A DNA stretch of 64,000 bases from Paenibacillus sp. V4I3 (GCF_030817215.1 NZ_JAUSZA010000001.1:3384501-3448500); one strand, 5' to 3'; numbered from the stretch's first letter, positions 24,624-34,399 are shown. Notes: a model not told the origin generated them from the sequence alone. Translations and numbers: made by a program.

Positions 24624-25151
24624 ATGCATTTCACCAAAAAATCAGTAACCGTCTATCTTATCTCTGGTCCACTTGGTGTAGGGAAATCAACCGTCTCCAA
24701 GACTCTGGCCAACGCGATGAACCAATGTGCGTTGATTGAAGGTGATCTCCTTCTCCATGTCTACCGAGGGGAGACCGAGCCGCCCTGGGAGGAACGACTC
24801 CGACTGGCTTGGCTTAATATTGCTGCGGTGACGCGGAATTTTCTCCTGGACGGGCTAGACGTCGTTATCGATTTCGTCGTCGAAGATGAACTGCAATGGT
24901 TCTTTGACCAACTATCGGACTTCGAGGCGACGCTACACTATGTTGTGCTGCACGCGGAACCGAACACTCTTACCGCTCGACTCCATCAGCGAGGAGATGC
25001 ACAATACATCCACCGTTCGCTCTTCCTTCGGAACAAGTTGATGACGTCGCCAACCAATGAGCCATTCCTGCTGGATACCGATCGTAGGCAGCCGGATGAA
25101 CTTGCTGAGGAAATCATTAATAATTCCAGATTTCGGATACACTTGAAGTGA
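24624..25151 (+). CDS. P-loop NTPase, small-molecule kinase-like
   Basis: 175 residues with a Walker A motif at the N-terminus (ISGPLGVGKSTVSKTL), an acidic segment LIEGDLLLH and an Arg-rich lid (RLHQRGDAQYIHRS). The layout matches AAA_33-type shikimate/gluconate-kinase-like proteins or antibiotic phosphotransferase relatives. GGGGGAGGGG lies ten bases before the ATG. The substrate cannot be assigned. Confidence 0.78.
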   Translation: MHFTKKSVTVYLISGPLGVGKSTVSKTLANAMNQCALIEGDLLLHVYRGETEPPWEERLRLAWLNIAAVTRNFLLDGLDVVIDFVVEDELQWFFDQLSDFEATLHYVVLHAEPNTLTARLHQRGDAQYIHRSLFLRNKLMTSPTNEPFLLDTDRRQPDELAEEIINNSRFRIHLK

Positions 25152-25238
25152 GAAAATTATTTTGTGACAATTGAGGTAACGGATTACGGTTGCTCATTAC
25201 TGATGAACGACATAATTTTTATTGTAGGAGGGAACAAC

Positions 25239-25610
25239 ATTGAAGTTTTTGCAGAATATTTAGCTCATATTGATAACCCGCAACATCGGGCCCGAACCGA
25301 AGAAGTTTTGACTTGGGTAACTAAGAAATTCCCGGATTTAATGCCAAAAATTGCGTGGAATCAGCCTATGTTTACCGATCACGGCACATTTATTATTGGC
25401 TTTAGCGTAGCCAAACATCATTTGGCTGTTGCCCCTGAAAGGGCAGGGATTAATCATTTTTCTGATGACATTGTGCAGGCTAACTATGATCACAGCAAGG
25501 AGTTGGTACGTATCCAGTGGGATAGTCCGGTTGATTTCTCATTACTTGAGAAAATGATCGAGTTTAATATTTTGGATAAGGCAGATTGTTCAACTTTTTG
25601 GCGGAAATAA
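25239..25610 (+). CDS. YdhG-type DUF1801 iron-chaperone-like protein; apparent ATT start
   Basis: 123 residues resembling the YdhG family: [20 protein letters not shown], then [18 protein letters not shown] and [11 protein letters not shown]. Family members begin MEVFAEYL; here the codon at that point is ATT (25239), seven bases after GGAGG. An in-frame ATG at 25203 has no clear ribosome site and would add an unrelated 12-residue tail. Either a rare ATT start or a mutated start is possible. Confidence 0.7.
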   Translation: MEVFAEYLAHIDNPQHRARTEEVLTWVTKKFPDLMPKIAWNQPMFTDHGTFIIGFSVAKHHLAVAPERAGINHFSDDIVQANYDHSKELVRIQWDSPVDFSLLEKMIEFNILDKADCSTFWRK

Positions 25611-26137
25611 AATAAATAGGATAGTTCTTAGAGGCTCATATTTGCGTTTTAAGGCCTTTTGATGCTCGGACGATCGGTTGCCGTTGTCGTTTCTGTTGAA
25701 GTAAGAGGCAGTTTAGTTCAATAAACCAACCAAAAGACGTTTAGTTCATTCCGCCATTAAGCTCTAACGGTGAACTATAGCGTGAGAGCTGTCATGACTC
25801 GGCCTCCGATTTCTTCCGCTGAAACCGCGGCTTTTTGTCTTTATGGGATCAGTTTTGGCACCGTGAAATGGAACATTTGTCATCACTTATTTTCGCTTGA
25901 CCCTAACACAGACGTCAGGGTTTATAATGAGATTATCTCGAGCATAAGGAGAGGATGCAACTGAATATTTAGGGAATTAGTGGAGCTGATCGGGAGCAGC
26001 AGTCCAGTGTCCCGAGATAACTTACTCCGAGCATGCAAATGCTGGGATAACAGGATTTCCATTCGTGGTACGTGATAATGGCCTAAGAGTGTGAAGTTTA
26101 ATGTGTATAATCTAACTGGAAAGGAAGAGAATGCTTT
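25611..26137 (+). other. Gene-poor interval with repeat fragments and an orphan promoter
   Basis: No convincing gene. It holds short pieces of the dispersed TTCAACTAA-type repeat (about 25700-25785), a weak hairpin CCGC...GCGGCTTTTTG (about 25817-25836), the MerR-type promoter at 25897, and a 5-codon stub (ATG at 25955, TAG at 25970) after AAGGAGAGG. An unrecognised 35-codon open fragment (FRELVELIGSSSPVSRDNLL) follows. Confidence 0.5.
25897..25928 (+). promoter_or_regulatory. MerR-family-type promoter without its regulator gene
   Basis: TTGACC (25897-25902) and TATAAT (25923-25928) are separated by 20 bp, longer than the usual 17. The spacer is filled by the dyad ACCCTAACA...GTCAGGGT. This is the classic operator-in-spacer layout of MerR-family autoregulated promoters. 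The gene that follows stops after five codons. Confidence 0.65.
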
Positions 26138-26341
26138 ATGGATATTACACCACAAGAAGAATCAATGATTAAGGCTTTCCGTGAGACTGACTTACCACCT
26201 TTATTTGTGCTCATACGGGTCAGAAATGATATTGCAAATGACATTGGAAATGTCAAAGAGAGCCAAAGAGATGTTATTGTTAAAACATTAGAAAAATACA
26301 TCAGCCTATTATGGGAAGACTATCATGATGGGAAAAAATAA
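26138..26341 (+). CDS. Small hypothetical protein (67 residues)
   Basis: AAGGAAGAG lies upstream of the ATG. The charged, helix-rich sequence begins MDITPQEESMIKAFRETDLP and has no membrane segment. No family recognised. The 355 bp after it hold only a terminator (26458-26500) and a fragment of the dispersed repeat (ACGAACGGGCAGGATAC near 26621). Confidence 0.5.
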   Translation: MDITPQEESMIKAFRETDLPPLFVLIRVRNDIANDIGNVKESQRDVIVKTLEKYISLLWEDYHDGKK

Positions 26342-26457
26342 CAAGTTAAAGAAAGCCCCTAACGAATTAATCTTAACAATGCGGTGCCTGCAAACCTTGG
26401 TTGTGTTCGGATTTACCTTGAGGCGGCCGCTTAGAATTCTAAATGAATAAGTTCGTT

Positions 26458-26500
26458 AAACATAAAACATCGTCAGGTTTTTAGGCGATGTTTTATGTTT
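26458..26500. terminator. Strong hairpin terminator
   Basis: AAACATAAAACATCG and CGATGTTTTATGTTT are exact complements with a 13-base loop. Confidence 0.75.
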
Positions 26501-26696
26501 AATATTGCTGCATCGCTGAGGGCTACAGGAATGGAATTTGACAAGAACATTATCTCATTCCCGACGGAGTTATTCTGTATGTAAATCCTTAGTCCCTAGT
26601 CCTCAATACGTTACTCATAATACGAACGGGCAGGATACTTCCAATATGTGTTAATAAAGAAATGGTAGACTTCTGCGAAGAAAGAGGTAGGCTCGG

Positions 26697-27085
26697 TTGA
26701 AATATATCGAATTAGGTGTAGGAAATACCTGGATACTCCGAACGGAATCAGAATTTGATGATGGGTCTGAGATTGAGCATAAGGGTATTATTAAGCCGAT
26801 TATATTTCACTCCATCTATTTAAGAATATGGATTGGGAAGATAGAGGTGGCCAGATTCTGCTTGTTACCGGGGGAAAAGGATATTATCAGGAAAAAGGCA
26901 AAACGGTACAGGAGCTGCATGAAGGGGATGTAGTAAAGATCCGTCCAGATGTGAAACATTGGCATGGTGCTACACCGGATAGTTGGTTTACACATATCGC
27001 GATAAGTACTAATGTCCAAAAGGGAGACACCGAATGGTTGGAACCCGTAACGGATGAAGAATATAACAATTTAAATAACAAGTAG
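26697..27085 (+). pseudogene. Chimeric remnant: DUF3977 5' part joined to a cupin 3' part
   Basis: From a TTG at 26697 the first 46 codons match DUF3977 proteins (KYIELGVGNTWILRTESEFD, then HSIYLRIWIGK). At about 26835-26845 this switches to the second half of a cupin protein in another frame (GGQILLVTGGKGYYQEKGK, HEGDVVKIRPDVKHWHGATP), ending at 27085. The cupin metal-ligand histidines in KHWHG remain, but its first half is gone. It looks like a deletion junction between two former genes. Confidence 0.68.
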
Positions 27086-27295
27086 GATTCCAAAACGGTT
27101 TAATCGGTAATACCCGCAAGTTAAAGATATCTGTTTTATCCTTTGGAGTGATAGTAATAGAACATATTTTAATTTACAGCTCGGAAGCGTCGCTCTATGA
27201 GGGTATTCTAATCGAAACAGACGCCGCCGCAGTAAAAAATTGTTTTTAAAAGGTTCCACTTTTGGCAATCCTATACCAAAAGGTGGTGTTTTATA

Positions 27296-27577
27296 TTGTG
27301 GATTATAAAAACAGAACATAAAAGAGATGAAGATGGTGGGACGGTAGCTCTAGAATTGGAAACCGAAGATAAGCGTCTTGATGTTAATGTTAGATGGGAT
27401 GGTTGTACAGAAATTCACGTATATTCAGTTACAGAAGAAAATCGTGAACTTAAAGATACTTTTCATACGTGTGATTTAAAAGGATTTATTGATACGTTGA
27501 AGACCCTTGATAACGTTTGTCAGGATTACTTTGGTGAGGGAAGTTATTGGGAACGAAAAAAAGATGAAGAGGAATAG
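27296..27577 (+). CDS. Hypothetical protein (93 residues)
   Basis: A TTG start at 27296 lies nine bases after AAAAGGTGG. The acidic sequence (TEHKRDEDGGTVALELETED, then DGCTEIHVYSV) has alternating beta strands and no signal peptide. A good terminator follows at 27613, supporting a real transcribed gene. Family not recognised. Confidence 0.6.
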   Translation: MWIIKTEHKRDEDGGTVALELETEDKRLDVNVRWDGCTEIHVYSVTEENRELKDTFHTCDLKGFIDTLKTLDNVCQDYFGEGSYWERKKDEEE

Positions 27578-27612
27578 CGTACGCGAAGCAATACAATGAA
27601 TATTCCGATAAT

Positions 27613-27642
27613 GACCCGCATAATGCGGGTTTTCGTTTTTTA
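27613..27642 (+). terminator. Terminator after the 93-residue gene
   Basis: ACCCGC and GCGGGT arms are followed by TTTCGTTTTTTATT. Confidence 0.85.
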
Positions 27643-27708
27643 TTCGGATAAGTAAGGTGTTCAACTACAGGGCAGTAATGTTCAACTAAAGCTGGACTCT
27701 TACCTAGA

Positions 27709-27924
27709 TTGACAAAAGCAGATGTCATTGAAAAATGTGAAATGGATCATCATCCCTTTTACTTATGTCGCGCATTAAATTTTGCCTTTATTCAAGCGGT
27801 TTTGGTTCCTCTAGGTAGTGAAGTGAAAGATGAGAGCGTATTAAAATGGGGGTTTTGGGGGAGGCATATATATGGGTATGATTCTTCTTATATTTTAGTA
27901 GAAAGACGTATACCCGGTAAGTAA
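27709..27924 (+). CDS. Hypothetical protein or fragment (71 residues)
   Basis: Open from a TTG at 27709 (TKADVIEKCEMDHHPFYLCR to ILVERRIPGK). There is no convincing ribosome site, and it follows repeat-like sequence (GTTCAACTACAGGGCAGTAA). The protein-like composition suggests the end of a truncated gene. No family recognised. Confidence 0.3.
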   Translation: MTKADVIEKCEMDHHPFYLCRALNFAFIQAVLVPLGSEVKDESVLKWGFWGRHIYGYDSSYILVERRIPGK

Positions 27925-28085
27925 ATAAATGACGAAGGTACCGATAAATAATAACCCTTTTCAATAAGGAGGTCTTTAAAGCCAAAATACTACTATTGTT
28001 GAATTTTGAGCAGTTTGACTGCGGTTCCGGAAGCCCGCGATGAATCATCGTTGTGAAAAGAATCAGGTCAGCCTGAGGAAGAGCT

Positions 28086-28122
28086 AAAAAATGCGCCCCA
28101 CCCGTTGCAGCAAGCGCATTTC
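28086..28122 (-). terminator. Terminator of the DUF3231 pseudogene
   Basis: AAATGCGC and GCGCATTT arms with a minus-strand T-run, 22 bp beyond the original stop codon at 28144. Confidence 0.7.
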
Positions 28123-28143
28123 TATATGTTCATATGTATTGGA

Positions 28144-29032
28144 CTATGCTTTTGCTAGTTTCTCTCTGTCAGCTGCTTGTGGCGGCTGTTCCAACCAACC
28201 ATTTTGTATCAAAATATCTGTTCCATCTTTTGCAAAATTCAGTAAGTCGAATGTAAATTTCTCCTAAATCAGTCCTAGGACTTTGACCAAGACTTCTACC
28301 ATAATGTGCAATTCCAGCCGAATTTAATGTGGCAGCATGGAATAACATTAGTTTATCTGAAAACGGGGCAACAGTTGATTCTGTTGGTAATGTATCCCAT
28401 GCACTGGCAGAAGGAAGATATTCTTTACTTAGTAATGATCCGAATATTTCAACATGTTTATCCGCAATGTTCCTGCCCCTTATGAAATAATCGCGAACTT
28501 TCTCATTCTTTGCAACTTGACTATATCCAATTAGTAGTGATCGACCCAGTTGATTTTGTATTAGGTTAAAATAAATATGGTTTATTTCAATTGCATTTAA
28601 CGGTCTGCCATGTCCAAACAAGCCCGCGAGATAACTTTGATTTTGAACGTACTCAACTTCTTTGGGAATCGGAATAAAGGGAGATCTTATGAACGTTCCT
28701 TTTTTAACATGATTTGCTTTATTGAGCAATCTAGCCGACTCATTTAATCATTCGGTAAAGTATTCACATAAATCCAAGCGAGCAGCATTGGCCAAAGCCA
28801 TTGTATAAAATTCAAGACCAACTTTACCAATATTCTGAAGGTAAAAAAGATAAAAATTATCTAGAAACAAGCGTGGAGTTTCTTTATTAACATCTAATTT
28901 TTCTGAAAATCCGTCTGGAACAGGGTACTGCTCCTCAATGAAAAAAGATTTTAATTTTTGTACGTGTGCTCGTGATAATTGTATCGCAAATTCAAGGACG
29001 GAACGAATTTCTGTATCTTCAACATGTGACAA
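28144..29032 (-). pseudogene. DUF3231 family gene, inactivated at several points
   Basis: The frame from 29032 reads IRSVLEFAIQLSRAHVQKLK and continues after an in-frame TGA (28748-28750) with SARLLNKANHVKKGTF and QSYLAGLFGHGRPLNAIEIN. Near 28240 a frameshift replaces the normal ending, which survives in another frame as QNGWLEQPPQAADREKLAKA and stops at 28144. About 25 N-terminal residues also appear missing. An intact member has about 330 residues. Confidence 0.85.
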
Positions 29033-29166
29033 GTAATCCCCTAGTATAATATTATCACGGTTGACATTACTATTCAGTCGTGCGGAGATCGAGGAAATGT
29101 ATATTTATAAAATAGTTGGTTAATTTAATATTTGTTGTAAATTGAAATCATGGTAGGGGGAAATAT

Positions 29167-29274
29167 ATGAGCATTGAAATAAAACCTAGGCAACCTAAGA
29201 AGTGCCGAGGATGCATATGGGGCAATTGGGATGGATTGAAACAGTATTGTAGTAAAATACAATGTATTAAGTAA
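29167..29274 (+). CDS. Small four-cysteine protein (35 residues)
   Basis: TAGGGGG precedes the ATG at 29167. The peptide MSIEIKPRQPKKCRGCIWGN... ends KQYCSKIQCIK. The spacing CxxC...CxxxxC suggests a tiny zinc ribbon. Similar short Cys-motif proteins occur in Firmicute mobile or phage regions. Function unknown. Confidence 0.45.
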   Translation: MSIEIKPRQPKKCRGCIWGNWDGLKQYCSKIQCIK

Positions 29275-29818
29275 TGAATGTTATTCGGTAATAAAAAGTA
29301 AAAAGTATTTACCACTCCAGATTTTTTTGTTTCTCGTAAATTGAATTATATGAGGTACTAAAAAAATGAGCAAGACCATAAATAGAGTGCTATTAAAAGC
29401 CAAGCCACTTCGAATAGGAAGTGGCTTTTACTTGATTGTTGGGGTAAGTGCTGGTGCAATATTAATTGGACCAAATATTAAAATTATATTTTCCCTCATT
29501 ACGATAGAGAAGACTTGTTCAAAGATGATACAAAGAAAATAAATAGAATGCTAAGGATTTAAAGAAATGATTTTTCTAGACTATGTGGAGTAACCCAAAA
29601 TAAGAAATATTAAACGAGAAAATTTCTCTTTTTAAATAGGGATTTCGCCTTTATTCTTGATTTAAGACAAAAGAGCAAAAAAAATAATAAGTAACCAGTA
29701 TATCATATACTCGCTCTACATCACGATTTCTCTACTAATGGATAGGATAATATCGATGACTAGAATTTAAATTGATGAATCGTACGATTAAATGGACATG
29801 GGGAGGAGATAAGCATAT
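29275..29818 (+). other. Gene-poor interval with one doubtful small ORF
   Basis: A 58-codon frame (ATG 29366, stop 29542, GAGG upstream) encodes MSKTINRVLLKAKPLRIGSG and a hydrophobic stretch. However, a terminator-like hairpin (AAGCCACTTC/GAAGTGGCTT, 29402-29429) lies within it, so either the hairpin or the ORF is probably fortuitous. Nothing else was identified. Confidence 0.35.
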
Positions 29819-30604
29819 TTGAAACCAATCATTCAACTATTGCATTTTGGCTATCATCAGACGATGAGCTGCATATTTCCTGTTGCGATCTTTGGAACTT
29901 TAGCTCTCTCTAGCGTAATAGCGGTACCTTTCATTCATCGTTATGATGCCATTCTACTTATACTGCTTGGAGTGCAATACTTCATGTACCGCAGCGGATT
30001 AGAGACACGTGATGAAATCAAAGTAATCTGTATATTTCACTTTATTGGATTGTTGCTGGAGTTATATAAGGTATGGATGGGATCATGGTCATATCCTGAG
30101 CCTGGGTATACGAAGTTGCTCGGTGTCCCGCTCTATAGCGGATTTATGTATGCAAGTGTAGCAAGCTTTATGTGTCAGGTGTGGCGGAGACTGCGGATGG
30201 ACATGACTGGCTGGCCTGGGCTTAGGTCTTCGGTGCTGTTAGGAGGAGCCATCTATTTCAACTTTTTCACACATCATTTTATTCCCGATTTTCGTTGGTG
30301 GTTGACGGCACTTGTGTTTATTATCTTCTGGAAAACACGGATCATATATCGGGTACGGACTATAACTTATCGAATGCCCTTAACTCTCGCTTTTTTCATT
30401 GTAGGTTTTTTCATTTGGTTAGCAGAAAATATAGCAACATTTTTTGATGCTTGGAAATATCCTGATCAGCACCAAACTTGGCAACTGGTTAGTTTCAGCA
30501 AGATCAACTCATGGTTTCTTCTGGTAATCATTAGCGTCATCATCGTTGCCCAACTTAAAAATGTTAAAGCTAGTCGAACAAGGAACGATTTATTTTCCTG
30601 CTAA
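29819..30604 (+). CDS. DUF817 family integral membrane protein
   Basis: 261 residues with eight or so membrane helices. Family-type segments include YFMYRSGLETRDEIKVICIF, WMGSWSYPEPGY, GVPLYSGFMYASVASF and IWLAENIATFFDAWKYPDQ. The TTG at 29819 is about nine bases after GGGGAGGAGA, and no ATG fits as well. It has no obvious operon partner. Biochemical role unknown. Confidence 0.88.
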   Translation: MKPIIQLLHFGYHQTMSCIFPVAIFGTLALSSVIAVPFIHRYDAILLILLGVQYFMYRSGLETRDEIKVICIFHFIGLLLELYKVWMGSWSYPEPGYTKLLGVPLYSGFMYASVASFMCQVWRRLRMDMTGWPGLRSSVLLGGAIYFNFFTHHFIPDFRWWLTALVFIIFWKTRIIYRVRTITYRMPLTLAFFIVGFFIWLAENIATFFDAWKYPDQHQTWQLVSFSKINSWFLLVIISVIIVAQLKNVKASRTRNDLFSC

Positions 30605-30732
30605 GATTACGACGAAGAACGTTAGTGTAGGAGCTGTTTTGTAGCAATGCAACATGATTCATTCATGAGTATTAAAAGTGGTATTCACTCCATACACATA
30701 ATCAATGAGACTCTGTATGGAAGGATCAAAAA

Positions 30733-31074
30733 ATGAAAATCGTACTTTACGCCATAATCGCAATTAGCTTCGTTATACTAACAGCTTGCAGTAACTCATT
30801 TAGCGAATCTGATGCTGTGAAAATTACTTTATTAAAGATTCATAAATTAAACGAACCTCATTTAAATGTGGATTTCCCCAAACGAACTGGATCTAAGACA
30901 ATGAAGGTTCCGATAGGTGGAATGTACGGAAATAAAACCATTTTAAAGTTAACCACCCATGTTGAAATGATTGATAAACAAACATATGAAGTTACGCTTA
31001 TCAAAGATTGGAATTACAAGGTGAATGATATAATAGTTCTTAGTTATTGGAAGTTTAGGGTTAATGAAAGATGA
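30733..31074 (+). CDS. Putative lipoprotein (113 residues)
   Basis: An N-terminal signal with lipobox ILTAC (Cys19) predicts lipid anchoring on the outer face of the membrane. The mature part is basic and beta-rich (VDFPKRTGSKTMKVPIGGMY, ILKLTTHVEMI). GGAAGGATC precedes the ATG. Family not recognised. Confidence 0.7.
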   Translation: MKIVLYAIIAISFVILTACSNSFSESDAVKITLLKIHKLNEPHLNVDFPKRTGSKTMKVPIGGMYGNKTILKLTTHVEMIDKQTYEVTLIKDWNYKVNDIIVLSYWKFRVNER

Positions 31075-31162
31075 TAAGGATGATTTAATGGCGATAATTG
31101 GATAATATTAAACTATTTTAGAATCCATTTTATCACCAATATGATTTAAATAACCGGAAACT

Positions 31163-31216
31163 TAATTGAAGGAGCTGGCTTCGCGGCAGCTCTTCTTTGT
31201 GTATTAAAGTAAACGG
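31163..31216 (+). repeat. Dispersed hairpin repeat, copy 3
   Basis: GAAGGAGCTGGC...GCAGCTCTTCTTT is followed by GTATTAAAGTAAACGGGCAG. The remaining 440 bp up to the efflux gene hold only an AAAACCCCCC...GGAGGTTTTT hairpin (31374-31422) and two tiny open fragments (MKFKRLMDDV and MYDADKRILGFSSHT). Confidence 0.6.
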
Positions 31217-31653
31217 GCAGAATACTCCAAACTACTATATAAATAAATTTGTAGATAACAGGATTTTAGTCAAAACAGTAAAGAAGAACTCATTCGAACT
31301 CATTAGTATCTGAAGCCAGTAGTTATTCAACTATCGGGAAACGCTAGCACGGTGAAAAACCAAATAGATTAAAACCCCCCAATTCAAGTAAAGGACTAAT
31401 AGATGAATTCGGAGGTTTTTGTATGAAATTTAAAAGATTAATGGATGATGTATGATGCGGATAAACGTATATTAGGATTCAGCTCGCACACTTAATTTGT
31501 TGTCGGAATACGTACAGTTGTGATAGGATGAAAAACAGACTCTCTGCTTCTAAACGTACAAGCCGGCTTCCGGATCTTGTGCAAATTCGAAAGCAACCAA
31601 ATAGAGATTAAGAGTCTTGGATATGGAATGAAGAATAGGAGATTCTCTGTATT

Positions 31654-32856
31654 ATGACCTACAAGAACAATCAGCATGTGTTTAGACTAGCATTACTGCT
31701 CGGTTTATTTTCGACACTCGGGCCTTTTACTATCGATATGTATTTACCGGCGTTCCCGGAGATTGTAAAGCAATTCGATACGACGGCTTCGCTGGTACAG
31801 CTCAGCCTGACCGCTTGTTTACTCGGACTCGGCATCGGCCAGGTAATCATGGGTTCGCTGAGCGACGTCTACGGTAGACGCAATCCGCTGCTTATCTCCA
31901 TGGCCGTTTATGTCGTCGCCTCGTTAGCTTGCGCATTCTCGCCAAATATCGGGCTGTTGATCGCATTCCGGTTCGTGCAGGGTTTTGTCGCTTCGGCGGG
32001 CATTGTCATTTCCCGCGCGATCGCACGCGACCTGTACAGCGGTCACGAGCTCACAAAATTTTTCTCACTGCTCTTGCTTGTCGGTAATTTGGGTCCGCTC
32101 GTGGCACCGGTTACCGGTAGTGGGATTCTATCTTTCACTACTTGGATCGGCGTATTTATAGCGCTGGCACTGCTGGGGATCTACCTATTGACGATGACAA
32201 AATGGAGGCTACAGGAGACTCTACCATCAGATCGCCGCAGGCCCAGCAATATCGTGCAGCAGCTGCGGAACTACGGATCGCTCATGCGAGATCGCCAGTT
32301 TGTCGGCTACATGCTTGCACAGGGTATTATGATCGCGGGGGTCTTCGCGTATGTTTCGGGAACGCCCTTTATTTATCAAAATATTTACGGAGCTTCGCCG
32401 ACCGTATTCGCTCTTTTGTTCGGATCAAACGGCATCAGCCTGATCATCGGCTCCCAACTGGTCGGGCGGATGGCGCATCGCGTATCCGAACACGCCTTTC
32501 TGTTGTTCGGCCTATGGCTTGCCTGCTTGGCAAGCGTCGTTGTCTTAGTGGTGGCCATCGTCCATGGACCGCTTTTCGCATTGGTGATTCCGCTGTTTTT
32601 CTTCGTTGCGGCAATCGGCATTACATCAACGGCAGCATTCCCGCTTGCAATGGAGAGCCAGGGTCATATGGCGGGCAGTGCTGCTGCGCTACTTGGTGTC
32701 ATTCCCTTCTTGCTCGGAGCAGTCGTCTCTCCGCTAGTCGGCATCGCAGGTGAAGACACTGCCGTTCCGCTAGGCGTAATTATTTTATTGACGAGCACCG
32801 CAGCGATGCTGGCTTACTTCTTTCTGGTAAGAAGAAGCCTGCGTGGAGCAGCTTAA
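31654..32856 (+). CDS. Bcr/CflA-family MFS multidrug efflux transporter
   Basis: 400 residues, twelve membrane helices. The start has the drug:H+ antiporter pattern GPFTIDMYLPAFPEI. Motif A is MGSLSDVYGRRNPL and motif C-like RFVQGFVASAG follows. AATAGGAGA lies about ten bases before the ATG. Bcr/CflA members export bicyclomycin, chloramphenicol or sulfonamides; the substrate here is not known. It is monocistronic with its own terminator. Confidence 0.92.
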   Translation: MTYKNNQHVFRLALLLGLFSTLGPFTIDMYLPAFPEIVKQFDTTASLVQLSLTACLLGLGIGQVIMGSLSDVYGRRNPLLISMAVYVVASLACAFSPNIGLLIAFRFVQGFVASAGIVISRAIARDLYSGHELTKFFSLLLLVGNLGPLVAPVTGSGILSFTTWIGVFIALALLGIYLLTMTKWRLQETLPSDRRRPSNIVQQLRNYGSLMRDRQFVGYMLAQGIMIAGVFAYVSGTPFIYQNIYGASPTVFALLFGSNGISLIIGSQLVGRMAHRVSEHAFLLFGLWLACLASVVVLVVAIVHGPLFALVIPLFFFVAAIGITSTAAFPLAMESQGHMAGSAAALLGVIPFLLGAVVSPLVGIAGEDTAVPLGVIILLTSTAAMLAYFFLVRRSLRGAA

Positions 32857-32878
32857 GTTAGTAGCATGTGGTAAATGG

Positions 32879-32926
32879 AAAACCAGTCTGGCACTGTAAC
32901 TTAGTGATGGACTGGTTTTGATTTTT
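32879..32926 (+). terminator. Terminator of the Bcr/CflA gene
   Basis: AAAACCAGTC and GACTGGTTTT arms are followed by GATTTTTT. Confidence 0.8.
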
Positions 32927-33137
32927 TAACAATAGTATTATTTTCATGAATAATTTTAATCAGGTAAAATTAAAGTGGCTATTTTTTATATATAATGTTT
33001 TTAAACTAATGGGTTCGATTGCATAATATGAATCACACTAGGCTACCAATAAACTATAGCCATTCCACACAAAATGAGGAAAATATTATATGATTGAATG
33101 AGAATAGCTTCTAAATTCTATGAGGAGGTTGGTTGAT

Positions 33138-33698
33138 TTGAAAAGAGTAGGGATTATTGTTGGTAGTTTAAGGGAAAATTCGTTTAATCAAATGATTGCG
33201 AATACGATCCCTGAACTCGTAGATTCCGCAAAATATGAATACATATCGATTGAGAATCTTCCCTTGTATAACGCGGATTTGGATCATGGAGAAGGGCCAG
33301 ACCCAGTTATGCATTATCGTGAGGCGATTCAAAAGACGGATGGCATCATCATCGTTAGTCCAGAGTATAACTCAGGAATACCGGGTGTACTGAAAAATGC
33401 GCTGGACTGGGCATCGACACCAACCAAAACAGCCGTTCTAATTCATAAGCCTGCAGGTGTGATAGGTTCAACACCTGGCGCAAAAGGAACGATTCTATCG
33501 CAGCAGCAAATTAGGCAAACGTTGGATGCCACCCAGTCATATGTTATGCCGTCTCAAAAAATGTATATATCTCAAGTTTTGGATAAGATTGATTCAGATA
33601 CTCGCAAGCTCATAGATGAAACGACCCGCAAATATCTGCAGCGCTATGTACAATCGTTTATGCAATGGATAGACCAGGTACAACGGCTGAATGAGTAG
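33138..33698 (+). CDS. NADPH-dependent FMN reductase
   Basis: 186 residues with a flavodoxin-like fold: GSLRENSFNQMIANTI (phosphate-binding loop) and SPEYNSGIPGVLKNALDW (flavin-binding). TTG at 33138 is chosen because TGAGGAGG lies about nine bases upstream; the ATG at 33120 is part of that ribosome site. It likely reduces FMN, quinones or azo compounds in the cytosol, a detoxification role. Confidence 0.9.
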   Translation: MKRVGIIVGSLRENSFNQMIANTIPELVDSAKYEYISIENLPLYNADLDHGEGPDPVMHYREAIQKTDGIIIVSPEYNSGIPGVLKNALDWASTPTKTAVLIHKPAGVIGSTPGAKGTILSQQQIRQTLDATQSYVMPSQKMYISQVLDKIDSDTRKLIDETTRKYLQRYVQSFMQWIDQVQRLNE

Positions 33699-33782
33699 TA
33701 CAGGTTCTACACATTCAGATTTCATCGTTGATCGAATATTAGAAGAAGTTAAAAGCAGGTTTTCCTGACTTAACAAACAGAG

Positions 33783-33838
33783 ACGAATTGGAGGAGCTTG
33801 CAGCGAAGCAGCTCCTCTTTCTCATTGAAGTAATGGGC
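33783..33838 (+). repeat. Dispersed hairpin repeat, copy 4, fused to a coding fragment
   Basis: TTGGAGGAGCTTGC...GCAGCTCCTCTTT is followed by CATTGAAGTAATGGGCA. The open frame of the following serine-hydrolase remnant begins inside this repeat (ATG at 33788), so the repeat replaced the original 5' part of the gene. Confidence 0.6.
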
Positions 33839-34399
33839 ATCACGGAGGAGAGTATTATCGACAGAACGAAAGATATGCTTTCGAGCTCTTTGGATGAAAA
33901 GATAACTTCAATCTCTTATCTATCCCCGCTTTTGGACAAGAATATATCCGTTGATATTGATCATGGATACGCATCTGGCACTAAAATTGTTGACGAGAAT
34001 AAAGCAGTAAATGCATTTGATATTCCTATTATGAACGGAAGAGATGCTTTTGATTTGAATTTCTATAACGAGAACCATGAAGAGTATTTAAAGATCGATG
34101 GACAATCCTATATCAGTGAAGATGCTATTCAACCCATTTATTAAGGGAACGACTCATTTTGCATCATACCATCTAATGGTCAGGCTGTATGGTATAAAAT
34201 TGATGGAAAATCAGCCAATCGAGTTATGAACGTTGAGACTCCGGTAAGTGGGGGATTTGCCGTTTATGACGCGAAGGGAATGGTTATGAACTTTTCAAAG
34301 GCAAGCAACAATCATTCAGTAGTGCTGCCTGAAAGTGGGATGATCGTTTTTGGTGGAAATGAGGGGGATGTATTTAAAATTAATTTGAAGAATAAATAG
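33838..34399 (+). pseudogene. C-terminal remnant of a beta-lactamase-like serine hydrolase
   Basis: The reading frame DGQSYISEDAIQPIY meets a TAA (34142-34144) and continues in frame as GNDSFCIIPSNGQAVWYKID, GGFAVYDAKGMVMNFS and PESGMIVFGGNEGD to a TAG at 34399. This is the beta-rich tail found after the catalytic domain in Bacillus CubicO-type hydrolases. The catalytic SxxK domain is absent. Confidence 0.68.
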
